A program made the position numbers and the translations under genes. From positions 18,193 to 82,192 of the forward strand of contig CADBYS010000026.1 of the NCBI GenBank assembly GCA_902798965.1: DNA of 64,000 nt. Direction: 5' to 3'. Of the stretch, positions 29,429 to 39,393 are shown piece after piece. Position 1 is the first letter of the stretch. Every line of letters begins with the position of its first letter. This stretch comes from an uncultured Bacteroidales bacterium. Its GTDB lineage: Bacteria > Bacteroidota > Bacteroidia > Bacteroidales > Paludibacteraceae. Under the pieces are notes generated by a model. That model was not told where the DNA came from and ran no database searches. It saw only the letters and a list, made by a program, of their open reading frames with translations.

Positions 29429-30535
29429 CTAAAAAATGCGTTTATAGTAGTCTTTTTGGCATTTTCTGACATATTTTTGTTCAAAACGGTTAGCAATTAG
29501 GGGTCTTGCAGCCTCAGCCATGCATCTTCTCTCGTTCGGATTTTCCGCCATATACAACATGGCTTGTAACAATTGTCCGGCATCTCTTGGGGGCACAATC
29601 AGACCATTCTCCCCTTGCCGGATAATCTCGCGCGAACCGTTGATATCCGTTACGATGGCCGGCAAGCCCATCGCGCCGGCTTCGAGCACCACATTCGGGA
29701 ATCCCTCACGATAACTGGGAAATACCAGGCAATCGGCATTCTGATAGTACGGCCGCACATCATCCAGACGCCCCACATAACGGATGGCAGGGGTAGTATC
29801 TATCGCGTGCCGCGTCTCTGGTGACAAAGGCGTTTCGTCCTCATACCATCCGACAAGCGTCAATGTACTGGCGGGATATTTCGCCAAAACTTGCTGAAAA
29901 GCCCAAACCAACTCATGGATGCCCTTGTCAGGTACAAGCCGCCCTACAAACAGAAAATGCACAGTTGATGTATAAGGCATCTCCCGTTTGGCAGGTTGCC
30001 AATACTCGAGGTCTATTCCCCGCACATTGCCATAGCCTAACACCTCCACGGGCTTGCGCGTTATACCGCCTTGAATCAGGTCATTGCGCACGCCCTGCCC
30101 CTCCGCAATGATATGAGTGGCACAGGCACAGGTCAGTCGATCCGTCATACGGATAATACGGCGTTTGATACCTGTGGCTGTAGGCCAAACCAACCCCGTA
30201 AATGTATGTATCCGAACAGGCACACGGGCAATCTTCGCTGCCATCATGCACAGCAATCCCGCCTTAGGTGTATAAGAATGTACTGCGTCAGGTTGCTCTT
30301 GGCGAAAGACCCGAATCAACTGACATAACGAGCGCAGATCAGCTACAGGCGCAATCTCCCGATGCATCCTAACGGGAACACAACGTACCCGTTCACGCTC
30401 AGCTATCTCATCCAGTTCTTCGCCGGGAGAGGTAACAGCTACCACTTCATACTCTTCCGCCATCTCTCGCAGCATACCCCGACAGAAGATATTCAGCGAC
30501 GTGGGGATAGTGGAGCAATAGATAAGTTTTTTCAT
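29429..30535 (-). CDS. Glycosyltransferase, GT4-type
   Basis: A 368-residue GT-B enzyme. The N-terminus has SLNIFCRGMLREMAEEYEVVAVTSPG and HSYTPKAGLLCMMAAKIARVP, as in bacillosamine/hexosamine transferases such as PglA. The C-terminal donor site has FVGRLVPDKGIHEL and FPSYREGFPNVVLEAGAMGLPAI with the EGFPNVxxE motif. The donor is probably a UDP-HexNAc by family resemblance; this is inference. Last gene of the polysaccharide operon. Confidence 0.85.
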   Translation of the reverse strand: MKKLIYCSTIPTSLNIFCRGMLREMAEEYEVVAVTSPGEELDEIAERERVRCVPVRMHREIAPVADLRSLCQLIRVFRQEQPDAVHSYTPKAGLLCMMAAKIARVPVRIHTFTGLVWPTATGIKRRIIRMTDRLTCACATHIIAEGQGVRNDLIQGGITRKPVEVLGYGNVRGIDLEYWQPAKREMPYTSTVHFLFVGRLVPDKGIHELVWAFQQVLAKYPASTLTLVGWYEDETPLSPETRHAIDTTPAIRYVGRLDDVRPYYQNADCLVFPSYREGFPNVVLEAGAMGLPAIVTDINGSREIIRQGENGLIVPPRDAGQLLQAMLYMAENPNERRCMAEAARPLIANRFEQKYVRKCQKDYYKRIF

Positions 30536-31620
30536 TTTTTCTTCTTCACTTCTTGATAGACGGCATCATAGCCCGCAACCATCTTACTGATATCAAATGC
30601 CATCGCCCGCTCCTGACACCGCTTGGCAACCATCGAAGCATATTGTTCATCCTTGCAGAGTCTTTCAATCTCCGCCGCTAATGCTTTTGCCTCTTCATGA
30701 GGCACAAGTACGCCATGCCCTGCCACGATCTCGCGCAATCCGTCTACATCACTTGCTACGAACGGTTTACCGGCAGCCATTCCCTCCAGATTGGATAGTG
30801 AAAGCCCCTCATGATGCGAACACATCACCACCACATCGGCAGCTTTCAGCAAATTGGGCACATCCGTCCTGACACCAAGGAAATGCACGCGTTGCTCCAA
30901 GCCAAGTGATTGAGCGAGTTGTCTGCAATCAGAGATTCGCTCCCCATCTCCTACAAGCAAAAGATGGTAATCGTCCGGTAGCAATTGCATGGCACGAATA
31001 ATCGTCGGCTGATCTTTCTCCCAACGGAATCCTGCTACGTTAATAACAATGTGCGCTGCCCCCAATGTCCGATGATTGTATTCCGAAGAAGGTGTCGCTT
31101 GGGCAAACCGCGAGGTTTCTATGCCATTGCTAATGACACACATGTTGGTTTCTGCTGATCGGTCAAGATACTTCTGCAAATTATGCAAGCATGGCTCTGA
31201 AATACAAATCACCCTGTCATATTGCCGATACATCCAACTATCCAATGGGCGGAACAATATGTGTTTGCGCCTACGATTGTTGGTGCTATGTTCCGTTGTT
31301 ATGATGGGGACATGCAGGCTCACATTTGCCAAAGCAACAAACAATTGGGGAGACGTGTTGTGCGAATGAACAATATCATAGTCGGGCATCAATCTCTTAA
31401 GAACCTTAATATGTTTCGGGCTATATACGCTTTCATTCTCCGCCCCCATGATAACATGCACGCCCGCATTCTTAAGTTGGTCAACCAATGGCGTATGCAC
31501 TCCTTGAAACACATAAATCGCCACTTCATGTCCCAGTTTTTGCATACGTGGCAGCAGATCAGTCATCAGTTTTTCCGCCCCGCCAATACGCAGTGATGTT
31601 ATAACATGTAGTATCTTCAT
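30532..31620 (-). CDS. Glycosyltransferase, GT4-type
   Basis: A 362-residue GT-B enzyme. SLRIGGAEKLMTDLLPRMQKLGHEV is the acceptor-side start and VAGFRWEKDQPTIIRAM leads the donor domain. SHHEGLSLSNLEGMAAGKPFVASDVDGLREI holds the EG...E nucleotide-sugar motif. A short basic tail (VKKKK) ends it. ATGA overlaps at the downstream junction and a 4-bp overlap at its start show tight coupling. Confidence 0.87.
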   Translation of the reverse strand: MKILHVITSLRIGGAEKLMTDLLPRMQKLGHEVAIYVFQGVHTPLVDQLKNAGVHVIMGAENESVYSPKHIKVLKRLMPDYDIVHSHNTSPQLFVALANVSLHVPIITTEHSTNNRRRKHILFRPLDSWMYRQYDRVICISEPCLHNLQKYLDRSAETNMCVISNGIETSRFAQATPSSEYNHRTLGAAHIVINVAGFRWEKDQPTIIRAMQLLPDDYHLLLVGDGERISDCRQLAQSLGLEQRVHFLGVRTDVPNLLKAADVVVMCSHHEGLSLSNLEGMAAGKPFVASDVDGLREIVAGHGVLVPHEEAKALAAEIERLCKDEQYASMVAKRCQERAMAFDISKMVAGYDAVYQEVKKKK

Positions 31621-32588
31621 TTACAGGAGTTATTACTAACAAACGGAGGAAGGGACTTATACGCTTCGCTCTTGCAATAGCGATACGCATCCCGCAATCC
31701 TCGCACAAACAAAACGGGTATCCGAGGCTTCAACAGCACTATTCCTGCGATGCCATTAATCAGCAACAGCCACACTTGTTTCAGCGCAAATGACAACGCT
31801 GTCAGCCAATCCTTGCGCGTATTCCATATTGTGCGATGCCAAATAATGGCACTTGCTTTTGAGCGAATATAATATCTTTGCAAATTATTGCGATGCGAAC
31901 TGCTTGCTGACTGCGCATCTAAGTGCAACACTCCGGAATCATACAACACACCTAAACATCCTCCATTAACAACTAACTTATACGTCTCTAACAGGTCATC
32001 GCCATAGGCGAAGCCAAACTGCTCCACCCACGATTCCTCTTCCCATCGCATACAAAGCAATGAGGATTTTTTCCAAAGCATACATGGACCTGCACAACTC
32101 TGAGATAAATAAAATTTGGGCTGAGGATGATTATTATATGAGAATGATCCGTTTCGATGAATCTTGAATGCCCAGCCATCATCCCGTCGCGGAAAGACAA
32201 GATTGGTCACAGCAGCAAATACTTTTCCACGGAAAGACATATCCTGATTGCGGAATGTATCAGCCCCAACGCAATCGGCATTATTCTCTTCCATGGCGCG
32301 AAGCAATCGTTCTGCACTATCCGGTGCCAACAACACATCGTCATCCAATAGCAGAATACAATCGCTCGATATCTCATCATAGCGCAATGCCCGCTGCGCA
32401 ATCATCCCCTTTTGCACCCATACATATTCCTCGTTGCCTATTTGCTCTTTCGGGCGTTCATATCCTTTGGCTATATATACAACAACTCGTTCAGGCTGAA
32501 CAGTCTGCTGCGTAATCGATCGGAGTTCCTCAAGATACTTCTCTCCACCTGTACCTAAGGTGCGTATGGCTATGGAATACGTAAGCAT
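31617..32588 (-). CDS. Glycosyltransferase, GT2-type with C-terminal hydrophobic segment
   Basis: A 323-residue GT-A enzyme. SIAIRTLGTGGEKYLEELRSI opens the fold and LLLDDDVLL carries the metal-binding DDD. FGFAYGDDLLETYKLV resembles the catalytic ED-type motif. Residues about 270-305 include a hydrophobic membrane-contacting stretch. Sugar specificity cannot be read from the sequence. Confidence 0.82.
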   Translation of the reverse strand: MLTYSIAIRTLGTGGEKYLEELRSITQQTVQPERVVVYIAKGYERPKEQIGNEEYVWVQKGMIAQRALRYDEISSDCILLLDDDVLLAPDSAERLLRAMEENNADCVGADTFRNQDMSFRGKVFAAVTNLVFPRRDDGWAFKIHRNGSFSYNNHPQPKFYLSQSCAGPCMLWKKSSLLCMRWEEESWVEQFGFAYGDDLLETYKLVVNGGCLGVLYDSGVLHLDAQSASSSHRNNLQRYYIRSKASAIIWHRTIWNTRKDWLTALSFALKQVWLLLINGIAGIVLLKPRIPVLFVRGLRDAYRYCKSEAYKSLPPFVSNNSCK

Positions 32589-33475
32589 TATTGTTTCGAC
32601 TTATACACGATCAACAGATACAACAACACTCCCAACGGAGCAACCGACACCGTAAGCAGTTTCAGCGGCGATCGTTTGAGCCATTGCTTATCGCGCGCAA
32701 TGATACTGGATGCCACATAATGAATAGCCAAGCGCACTCGGTTATACCACGTATTATGCACCAATTGCATCTCCAAGATCCGTTGTTTTTGGAAACTTCG
32801 AGGACTATTCATATACTGCCTCCATATGCCGGCAGACATGCTATCGCCTGCTTGATAATCCACATAACACAGATTCTCGTTCAGCAGCAGAAGCGGGTAT
32901 TGGTCACACACCTGCATCATCATATATACAGGATTGAAGTTCTTTTCCCCTGGAAATCCTTCCATCGGGGCTACTTGCTTCATCAGCGCAGTACGCAATA
33001 CAGCTTTAGTATCCCCAAGATGTAACTTCTTCAAGTACAAATCCATAAACCACACCTCATCCAGATCCTTCGGAAAAAATCCACCTATCGGCGTGTCATC
33101 CAAGCGATAATCCAATCCCATCAATCCGGCATACTGCTGTCCTCCTCTTGCACGCCAACACTTCAGGATCTTTTCCACCGCATCGTCGGGCATAAAATCA
33201 TCCGAGTCAACACACACGCAGAGTTCGGAGTCAATATTCTGATACGCAGTATTATAGCCTGTGTACAGCCCGCCATTCTCCTTGTAGATATATCGGATAG
33301 GGATCTTGCCCTCATTCATCCACGCCTTAACCAAACTCGCAGTACTATCAGTCGAACCATCATCAACAACCAGCCACTCAAAGTCACTGCATGTCTGACG
33401 GCACAAACTTTCGTACGTACGCACGAGCGTGTGCGCTCGATTATAAGTAGGAGTAAATATGGTTACGGTTAACAT
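32588..33475 (-). CDS. Glycosyltransferase, GT2-type
   Basis: A 295-residue GT-A enzyme: TIFTPTYNRAHTLVRTYESL, LVVDDGSTDST and CVDSDDFMPDDA (DxD motif) are classic GT2 blocks. The C-terminus has a short hydrophobic end (APLGVLLYLLIVY). It touches the EpsG-type polymerase gene upstream and the next GT2 gene downstream. Confidence 0.88.
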   Translation of the reverse strand: MLTVTIFTPTYNRAHTLVRTYESLCRQTCSDFEWLVVDDGSTDSTASLVKAWMNEGKIPIRYIYKENGGLYTGYNTAYQNIDSELCVCVDSDDFMPDDAVEKILKCWRARGGQQYAGLMGLDYRLDDTPIGGFFPKDLDEVWFMDLYLKKLHLGDTKAVLRTALMKQVAPMEGFPGEKNFNPVYMMMQVCDQYPLLLLNENLCYVDYQAGDSMSAGIWRQYMNSPRSFQKQRILEMQLVHNTWYNRVRLAIHYVASSIIARDKQWLKRSPLKLLTVSVAPLGVLLYLLIVYKSKQ

Positions 33476-33476
33476 A

Positions 33477-34583
33477 CTAATACAATTTACCTATCACAAA
33501 CATGAACAATGTAAATGAGGCATGCGCCAGCAATGCCCAACCTATTTTTTTATCTTGATCTTCCCAAATCGGTACGCGTATGAAGGCGTAGGCAAGAACT
33601 ATCGGATACATAAACCAACTCAGATATGCGAAACGATTGGAGAATGCTGATTGAATAACCATCACCCAGAAAGCATTGGATAAAATATAGGTGTTTGCGA
33701 GTATATTAAACGTCCTGTCTTGCACACCTTGTATCTCGGTAATATACCATGTAAGTGCAACCGGCATAGCGCTATACAGCAAAAAGTCCCACCGAAAACC
33801 CACGTGTGAGAACTGATATGCCCAACTGGAGGACATTACCGCGTAATTAGCCAAACGATCATCAAAACCCAATCCTGCGAAAAAGTTGGTAATTTGCGCA
33901 CCAAGGATAAGTGAAAGTACAATAGATATAAGCCAGAAGTAGATTGCAGTTTTAGGTTTCTTTATCATGAACGATGCCACTATAAACATCATGATTGGCA
34001 GTGTCATGGAACGATGAATACCAGTAGCCATATACATCAGCAGCAATGCCGATAGCCATCGTTTATCCAATGCATAAGCCATGCCTAATAACACAAGACT
34101 ACTGGCAAGCCCGTTGCGAATACCATTCGTCCCATACCCCCAAAACGAAAAAGCAGAAATCACGAACAGAAATGCCATCATTGCATTTTCTGGAAGCATT
34201 CGGCTGCACGCATGATAACACAAAAAGATGTATAGAAAAGCAACAAGAACAAAAAACTGCTGAGCAGACAATCCCAAAAAACGACACGCCACCATCAGGA
34301 ACGAAAAAACCCATTCTGCCTTACCTACAACGAAAGATATATTCATGTTTTCGTACGTATGAGCATACATACGCATGTCTGCGAAAATCCAACTAATAGG
34401 ACGGAAACCTATATATAAGGTAAGCAATGTTGCAAATAAGACAACTGGGACGACAGAATGCTTCTTCAACAACCTGTCACACGTATTCGATGTACTGTAT
34501 GTTACACCATAACATAAGCACATCACAAACATCAATGCATAAAATACAGCCGAATAGTATTGTAGTGGTATCGCGGAAAACAT
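33477..34583 (-). CDS. EpsG-type polysaccharide polymerase (Wzy candidate)
   Basis: A 368-residue membrane protein with about ten hydrophobic helices. It has the EpsG-family blocks VLFATLLTLYIGFRPISW, ILRNGLA-like (GTNGIRNGLASSLVLLGMAYA) and TGIHRSMTLPIMMF. Such proteins polymerise repeat units at the periplasmic face of the inner membrane. It is the only polymerase candidate in the locus. No Wzx flippase is seen to accompany it. Confidence 0.82.
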   Translation of the reverse strand: MFSAIPLQYYSAVFYALMFVMCLCYGVTYSTSNTCDRLLKKHSVVPVVLFATLLTLYIGFRPISWIFADMRMYAHTYENMNISFVVGKAEWVFSFLMVACRFLGLSAQQFFVLVAFLYIFLCYHACSRMLPENAMMAFLFVISAFSFWGYGTNGIRNGLASSLVLLGMAYALDKRWLSALLLMYMATGIHRSMTLPIMMFIVASFMIKKPKTAIYFWLISIVLSLILGAQITNFFAGLGFDDRLANYAVMSSSWAYQFSHVGFRWDFLLYSAMPVALTWYITEIQGVQDRTFNILANTYILSNAFWVMVIQSAFSNRFAYLSWFMYPIVLAYAFIRVPIWEDQDKKIGWALLAHASFTLFMFVIGKLY

Positions 34584-35272
34584 CAGTGTACGAATCGAGC
34601 CTTAAAATCAGTCCCTAAAAGTCTGTGTATAATTCTTGTCATTTTCGTTTTGTAATACACCCATTTCCCATGCGGTGACTTGCTATACCAATGGATGCTT
34701 ACTGTATTAGCAGTTTTGTTCATTCTGCCGGTGAGATCATCAAATGGGCACAACCATTCGCGGGGTAATACCTCTGCCTCACAGACAGTCTGTCTCTTTC
34801 CGTTTTTAATGAGTCCAAAAGGCATCAATGCCTCTGTGTTCAATTGTGGGCAACCGGTAATTTCTGTTATGCCGTCATATTGGTGCAACATAGCATATAC
34901 CGCAGGATGATGAGGGGTTGCGGCAAAGCCTAATCCTGTGGCCACATATTCAGGATATTCAAAACCAAACCATGCAGTGCATGTGTTTAACAAGTCTTCC
35001 GGATAACGGATAACCTCAACATCAGTATCAAAATAAATACCCCCATACTTCTCCACAGCCCACAAGCGAACAAAGTCACTCAGATATGCCCAGCGTTTTT
35101 CTTCATACGCCAATCGCGCATACGGATGGCTACTGACGTCAAAGTTTGTCTCGTTCCACTCACGTATTTCCCAAGCAGGGAAATATTTTTTCCATGAGGC
35201 TATGCATTTTTTAGCAGAGCGCGGTAGCGGATTACCACCAAACCAGCAATAATGAATTATATGAGGAATCAT
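34583..35272 (-). CDS. Glycosyltransferase, GT32-type (DxD sugar transferase)
   Basis: A 229-residue enzyme starting IPHIIHYCWFGGNPLP, with the DxD motif in YGGIYFDTDVEVI after AYLSDFVRLWAVEKYGG. This is the capsular-polysaccharide Gly_transf_sug/GT32 arrangement. It is a paralogue of the gene at 38617-39393 by motif layout. Linked by ATGA to the gene before it. Confidence 0.85.
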   Translation of the reverse strand: MIPHIIHYCWFGGNPLPRSAKKCIASWKKYFPAWEIREWNETNFDVSSHPYARLAYEEKRWAYLSDFVRLWAVEKYGGIYFDTDVEVIRYPEDLLNTCTAWFGFEYPEYVATGLGFAATPHHPAVYAMLHQYDGITEITGCPQLNTEALMPFGLIKNGKRQTVCEAEVLPREWLCPFDDLTGRMNKTANTVSIHWYSKSPHGKWVYYKTKMTRIIHRLLGTDFKARFVH

Positions 35273-36474
35273 AACAGACTATGAATCTTCTCTACTTCTG
35301 TCAGATTGCCATAATCATGGCTTTGCAAATAAGAACACAACCGCTTTCTCAACACTTCATCTCGCAAGACTTCTCCAATCCCTTCCGCACAAGCTTCAAT
35401 CGGCATCGGGACTATCACTCCATCCACGCCGTTTATCACTTGGCTCTTAGCAGTAGGATAATCTGTTATCACCACAGGCTTACATAGGATCTGCGCCTCG
35501 CGAACGGTGATACTTTTTCCCTCGTAACGAGATGGTTGGATATACAAATCGCAGGCTTTAATATAAGGATACGGATTGTCGCGTTTGCCTAACAGGATAA
35601 CATGATCTTGCATTTCAGATTCTGCTATCCGCTGGCGAATAAGCGCCTCATCAGCACCGTAGCCGATTATATACCAACGGATATTATGCTCTGGCAAAAG
35701 TGACATGAGACGCTTGCATATCAACGGGACTTCATCAAAACGCTTGGGATTACTATATCGACCAATGGATAGCATGCACATTTCGTCTTTCTGCAAAGGC
35801 ATTTCCTGTGGCACAAATTCGTCTGCTCGATCGCGAATCATCGATACCGGCAACACATTCTCACATATAAAAATCTTTGATGCCAATGTAGGGAACACGC
35901 TTATAAACTTATCTTTTGCCTCTGCTGAGATAGCTGCTATACCATCATACTTCAGCCACATAGGCAATTCTTTCTCTGCTTCTACAAAGATATTTGTATA
36001 ATCGGTATGAATCCACGCAAGTTTCTTTTTTGCACGCACCTTATCAGATACAATATGATGCGGAGTTAGAAAACTAATGGCTACATCGTACTCCACATTG
36101 GCATTTATCAAGGGCAACAAAGGTGTAGTATAGCGAGACATATTGAAGAAGCAAGTCGCATCATCCAAATGCTTCGTATTCTTATGTTTTGCCATGCGTG
36201 TGATGACTTTAGCCCATAGCCGTGCGGCAGCTAATCGCCAGAATCCACTGCGAACCAATTCTACTATTGGTCGCTCAAGCATCGTGTATGCAGGAATTGC
36301 AGATAGCAAGTTAACCTGTCTGGGGATATAACGCATCAACTCGCCACGTTGGTCATACAAGAACAAATCAACATCTACCTGTTGGTAATCTATCGCATGC
36401 AACAGCCCGATAAGCGCAGCCTCTGCACCACCTAATTCCAAATAATGCATCGCTATCAAAATGCGCGGCTTCAT
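35269..36474 (-). CDS. Glycosyltransferase, GT4-type
   Basis: A 401-residue GT-B enzyme: HYLELGGAEAALIGLLHAIDY at the N-terminus, SIGRYSNPKRFDEVPLI and IQPSRYEGKSITVREAQILCKPVVITDYPT in the donor domain, with EGKSxTVREAQ as the EX7E-like motif. It resembles the other GT4 at 37469-38617 in layout. ATGA overlaps link it to both neighbours. Confidence 0.87.
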   Translation of the reverse strand: MKPRILIAMHYLELGGAEAALIGLLHAIDYQQVDVDLFLYDQRGELMRYIPRQVNLLSAIPAYTMLERPIVELVRSGFWRLAAARLWAKVITRMAKHKNTKHLDDATCFFNMSRYTTPLLPLINANVEYDVAISFLTPHHIVSDKVRAKKKLAWIHTDYTNIFVEAEKELPMWLKYDGIAAISAEAKDKFISVFPTLASKIFICENVLPVSMIRDRADEFVPQEMPLQKDEMCMLSIGRYSNPKRFDEVPLICKRLMSLLPEHNIRWYIIGYGADEALIRQRIAESEMQDHVILLGKRDNPYPYIKACDLYIQPSRYEGKSITVREAQILCKPVVITDYPTAKSQVINGVDGVIVPMPIEACAEGIGEVLRDEVLRKRLCSYLQSHDYGNLTEVEKIHSLL

Positions 36475-37472
36475 GGCAGAAAGCTTTTACTAATTCTAAT
36501 TTTTATCGGCAAGTCACTTGGATGAATGCCTGCTAAGTCGCGCATACGCACATTCAGTCCGTCTTCACGCTCGAGCACACTATATGGCACGCCAAAAATC
36601 ATTGCAAACGCCGTACCATGGAATGAATTGCTTATCACATGCGTTGCATGTTTGATTAGTCCTAAGAATGTCTGAGGTTGTGCATAGATAACATTTTGGT
36701 CACAATACCCGAATCGCTTATCTCCGATTGAGTATATTTTCAGTTTCTGCTCTTTGGCTATACGCTCCGCTTCCTTACGAATCTGCGGGCTGTTCATAAA
36801 ATCGTATACCAGCACATATTTTTCCCCTTTACCCGTGTCATCAGCCATCTCGCTCCACTCTTCTTTTGATAGCAAAAATACCGGATCTAACACTTCTTTC
36901 CCTTTATAGCCCAACGATTCCAATATCGCTAATGCCGAATGCTCGCGCACAGAAATGGCATCAAAACGCGCCAAGTTGGATCTTACAAACTCCCGTGCTG
37001 CAGGCTGCACATCCTCCGTAGCAAAACTTGCTGCATAACTTATCCTTTTTACCGAAGAATCGCCAAAATCCAGATAATAACCGGGATCAGTGCCGTTTCG
37101 GAACTCTGTATTCCAAATCTGATCACTGCCAGCTATATACACATCCGCTTTCGGCGCATCAGCACGCAACTCATCAATCGACCAATACACCCGCTTTGTC
37201 AACGGAATATACTTTTCCGAAAATGCATCAAAATACGGTTGACGGCGCTTCGTACGTAAGCGCATGGGGAACTGCAAAAGTAATTTCCCCCACAACTTTA
37301 CCGACCATCCCGGCCAGAAACAAACCTGCACATCCCCGCGCATATAATCCGGTCGGTAGTCAATCACCTCGACCTCATGTCCTTGTAGTTGCAAATAATG
37401 CGCCAATGCATACGTCTGCAATCGTGCACCGTAATTATAGGCATGCTGACATGTTATCGTGCAAATTTTCAT
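36471..37472 (-). CDS. Polysaccharide pyruvyltransferase family protein
   Basis: A 333-residue protein: ICTITCQHAYNYGARLQTYALAHYL is the family N-terminus, ADVYIAGSDQIWN the nucleotide-binding block, and ISNSFHGTAFAMIFGVPY the typical C-terminal motif. Members transfer pyruvate from PEP to a sugar to give ketals, although many homologues are untested. The ATG at 37472 overlaps the previous stop (ATGA); the longer TTG frame is rejected. A partner protein of the F420-hydrogenase beta type, often found with this family, occurs at 56905. Confidence 0.87.
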   Translation of the reverse strand: MKICTITCQHAYNYGARLQTYALAHYLQLQGHEVEVIDYRPDYMRGDVQVCFWPGWSVKLWGKLLLQFPMRLRTKRRQPYFDAFSEKYIPLTKRVYWSIDELRADAPKADVYIAGSDQIWNTEFRNGTDPGYYLDFGDSSVKRISYAASFATEDVQPAAREFVRSNLARFDAISVREHSALAILESLGYKGKEVLDPVFLLSKEEWSEMADDTGKGEKYVLVYDFMNSPQIRKEAERIAKEQKLKIYSIGDKRFGYCDQNVIYAQPQTFLGLIKHATHVISNSFHGTAFAMIFGVPYSVLEREDGLNVRMRDLAGIHPSDLPIKIRISKSFLP

Positions 37473-38617
37473 GAACAAATCAAGGTGTTAACTTTTACGC
37501 TTTCTATCTTTGCCGTGGCATTATGCTCATGGTGTAGATTACGAACTATCGTTTCTCTCAACTGCTGATCATTCACCATTCGAAGTATAGTATGAGCTAT
37601 ACCTTGAGCATTCATTTCTGCAACAAGTCCGTTTTGCCCATCACTAATCTGATCGTGTACCACAGGAAAATTCGTACTTACAACAGGTTTGCACAAGATT
37701 TTCGCCTCTGCGATAGTCAGTCCGAATCCCTCATTACGGGATGTTTGGACATAGATATCACATGCATTCATATATGGGTAAGGATTGGCTTGCTCACCTA
37801 ACAAGAACACATGTGCGTGTAAGTCATACTTTTCCACCAGATCCTCTATACCCTTTCTTTCGGCACCATCTCCCACAAAATACCAACAGAATTGCAGTCC
37901 GCTGTCGCGAAGAATCTTTGCAGCATCCACAGCCATATCATAGCCTTTGACGGAAACCATACGTCCTACCGTCACCAGTTTCCACCCTGGATTACTGACC
38001 GCAGTTTGTGGCTGCTGCGCCATTGTTCGTATCAAATCCGGGTTAACAATGTCCGAAACAGGAAAGAATCTATCGGTTGGCACATAGCCGGAAGCCGCTA
38101 ATATTTGTTTCAATCGATCAGAAACAGGAACAATCAAATCGGTTTGATTATAAAACTGCCTGTTAAACGACAAATTATATCCGGCTTGCGTAATATCCGA
38201 GTTAATCCAAGTAATTTTTTTATCAGCAGAAACCTTGTATATAATATAGTATGTGGGCCATCCTTGCTGATAAGCGATAGCTACATCATAATGCTTTTCA
38301 AGGGGGAGATACGCCCGATGCATTGTTCTCCAACGTGTTTCCGAGCCGTACTCCTGTTTCCCAATCAAGCGATTCCATCGCAAGCGTAACGAGAAGAGCA
38401 ATTGGTACAAACTATACCACAACGGTCGCGCATAGGCATCTAAATCAAGTATTCGCACGCCTTCCGGGACATATTGCTCGAACACACACCCACGCTTACT
38501 CAGCAACAAGTCGACATCCATCTTGTCGTAATCCAATAATGGCAATAAAGAAACGATGCTTTTCTCTGCGCCGCCACATTGAAGAGATTCTATGAAGAAG
38601 AGAACTTGTATTTTCAT
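37469..38617 (-). CDS. Glycosyltransferase, GT4-type
   Basis: A 382-residue GT-B enzyme: QVLFFIESLQCGGAEKSIVSLLPLLDYDK, TVGRMVSVKGYDMAVDAAKIL and VQTSRNEGFGLTIAEAKILCKPVVSTNFP with the EGFGxTxAEA donor motif. The ATG at 38617 shares a base with the upstream stop (TGATG), so ten further upstream codons are not used. Specificity unknown. Confidence 0.87.
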   Translation of the reverse strand: MKIQVLFFIESLQCGGAEKSIVSLLPLLDYDKMDVDLLLSKRGCVFEQYVPEGVRILDLDAYARPLWYSLYQLLFSLRLRWNRLIGKQEYGSETRWRTMHRAYLPLEKHYDVAIAYQQGWPTYYIIYKVSADKKITWINSDITQAGYNLSFNRQFYNQTDLIVPVSDRLKQILAASGYVPTDRFFPVSDIVNPDLIRTMAQQPQTAVSNPGWKLVTVGRMVSVKGYDMAVDAAKILRDSGLQFCWYFVGDGAERKGIEDLVEKYDLHAHVFLLGEQANPYPYMNACDIYVQTSRNEGFGLTIAEAKILCKPVVSTNFPVVHDQISDGQNGLVAEMNAQGIAHTILRMVNDQQLRETIVRNLHHEHNATAKIESVKVNTLICS

Positions 38618-39393
38618 CACATCTTCTTTACCATTAGATACCCGCACCGTTCTACCATTCGCCTCAACAATGCCTCAACGCGCCAACGAATCTTGTACTG
38701 CCAGGTTGTCTTTTCCGGCTCGCACACATTCTCTCGCCACGATCCCAATGCCAAATGACTGCAATATCCGCCATTGGACGCATTTCCTATATCGAAATAC
38801 TCTTTGGGATATACTTCCACGCCAAACGATAATGACTGCCTGCCATCCGCTGACAACAATGCATTGTATCCTATACTCTTTGCCAACTCGCTTTGCACGT
38901 AATTGATGATACGCAAATCGTACTGCAGACTAATAGGCAGGGATTTATCGGTGGACGTCACAAAGTGTTTGCCCGCATAGTAAGCGTAACATTGCTCTAT
39001 AAATGGGTGATGAGCTTCGGCTCCGAAACAGCAGGATGTCAAATAATTTTCTGTCCGTCGACCATCTATATGCACCGAGTTCTCTCTACCGATAAACATC
39101 TTGTTACTCAGCAAATCGTCAAATGAACGACATACAAGGCAATCGGTATCCAAATAGATACCTCCATATTCCCGAATTGCCCACAAGCGAATGAAATCCG
39201 CAGCAAATGCCCATTTACCGGAAGCCACGCACTCATCCAACCAAGCCGACTTCATTTCCCGCAAAGTGTCATCTGTCCACAAGCGTAACTCATAATCAGG
39301 GAGATATCGCTTCCACGACGCTATACATTGCTGAACTATTGCAGGATACTCAGAGGAGCCTAACCATATGTAATGAATTATCTTAGGAATCAT
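38617..39393 (-). CDS. Glycosyltransferase, GT32-type (DxD sugar transferase)
   Basis: A 258-residue enzyme starting IPKIIHYIWLGSSEYP, with AFAADFIRLWAIREYGG followed by the DxD in IYLDTDCLV. Same family as 34583-35272. ATGA overlap with the flavoprotein gene upstream. Confidence 0.86.
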   Translation of the reverse strand: MIPKIIHYIWLGSSEYPAIVQQCIASWKRYLPDYELRLWTDDTLREMKSAWLDECVASGKWAFAADFIRLWAIREYGGIYLDTDCLVCRSFDDLLSNKMFIGRENSVHIDGRRTENYLTSCCFGAEAHHPFIEQCYAYYAGKHFVTSTDKSLPISLQYDLRIINYVQSELAKSIGYNALLSADGRQSLSFGVEVYPKEYFDIGNASNGGYCSHLALGSWRENVCEPEKTTWQYKIRWRVEALLRRMVERCGYLMVKKM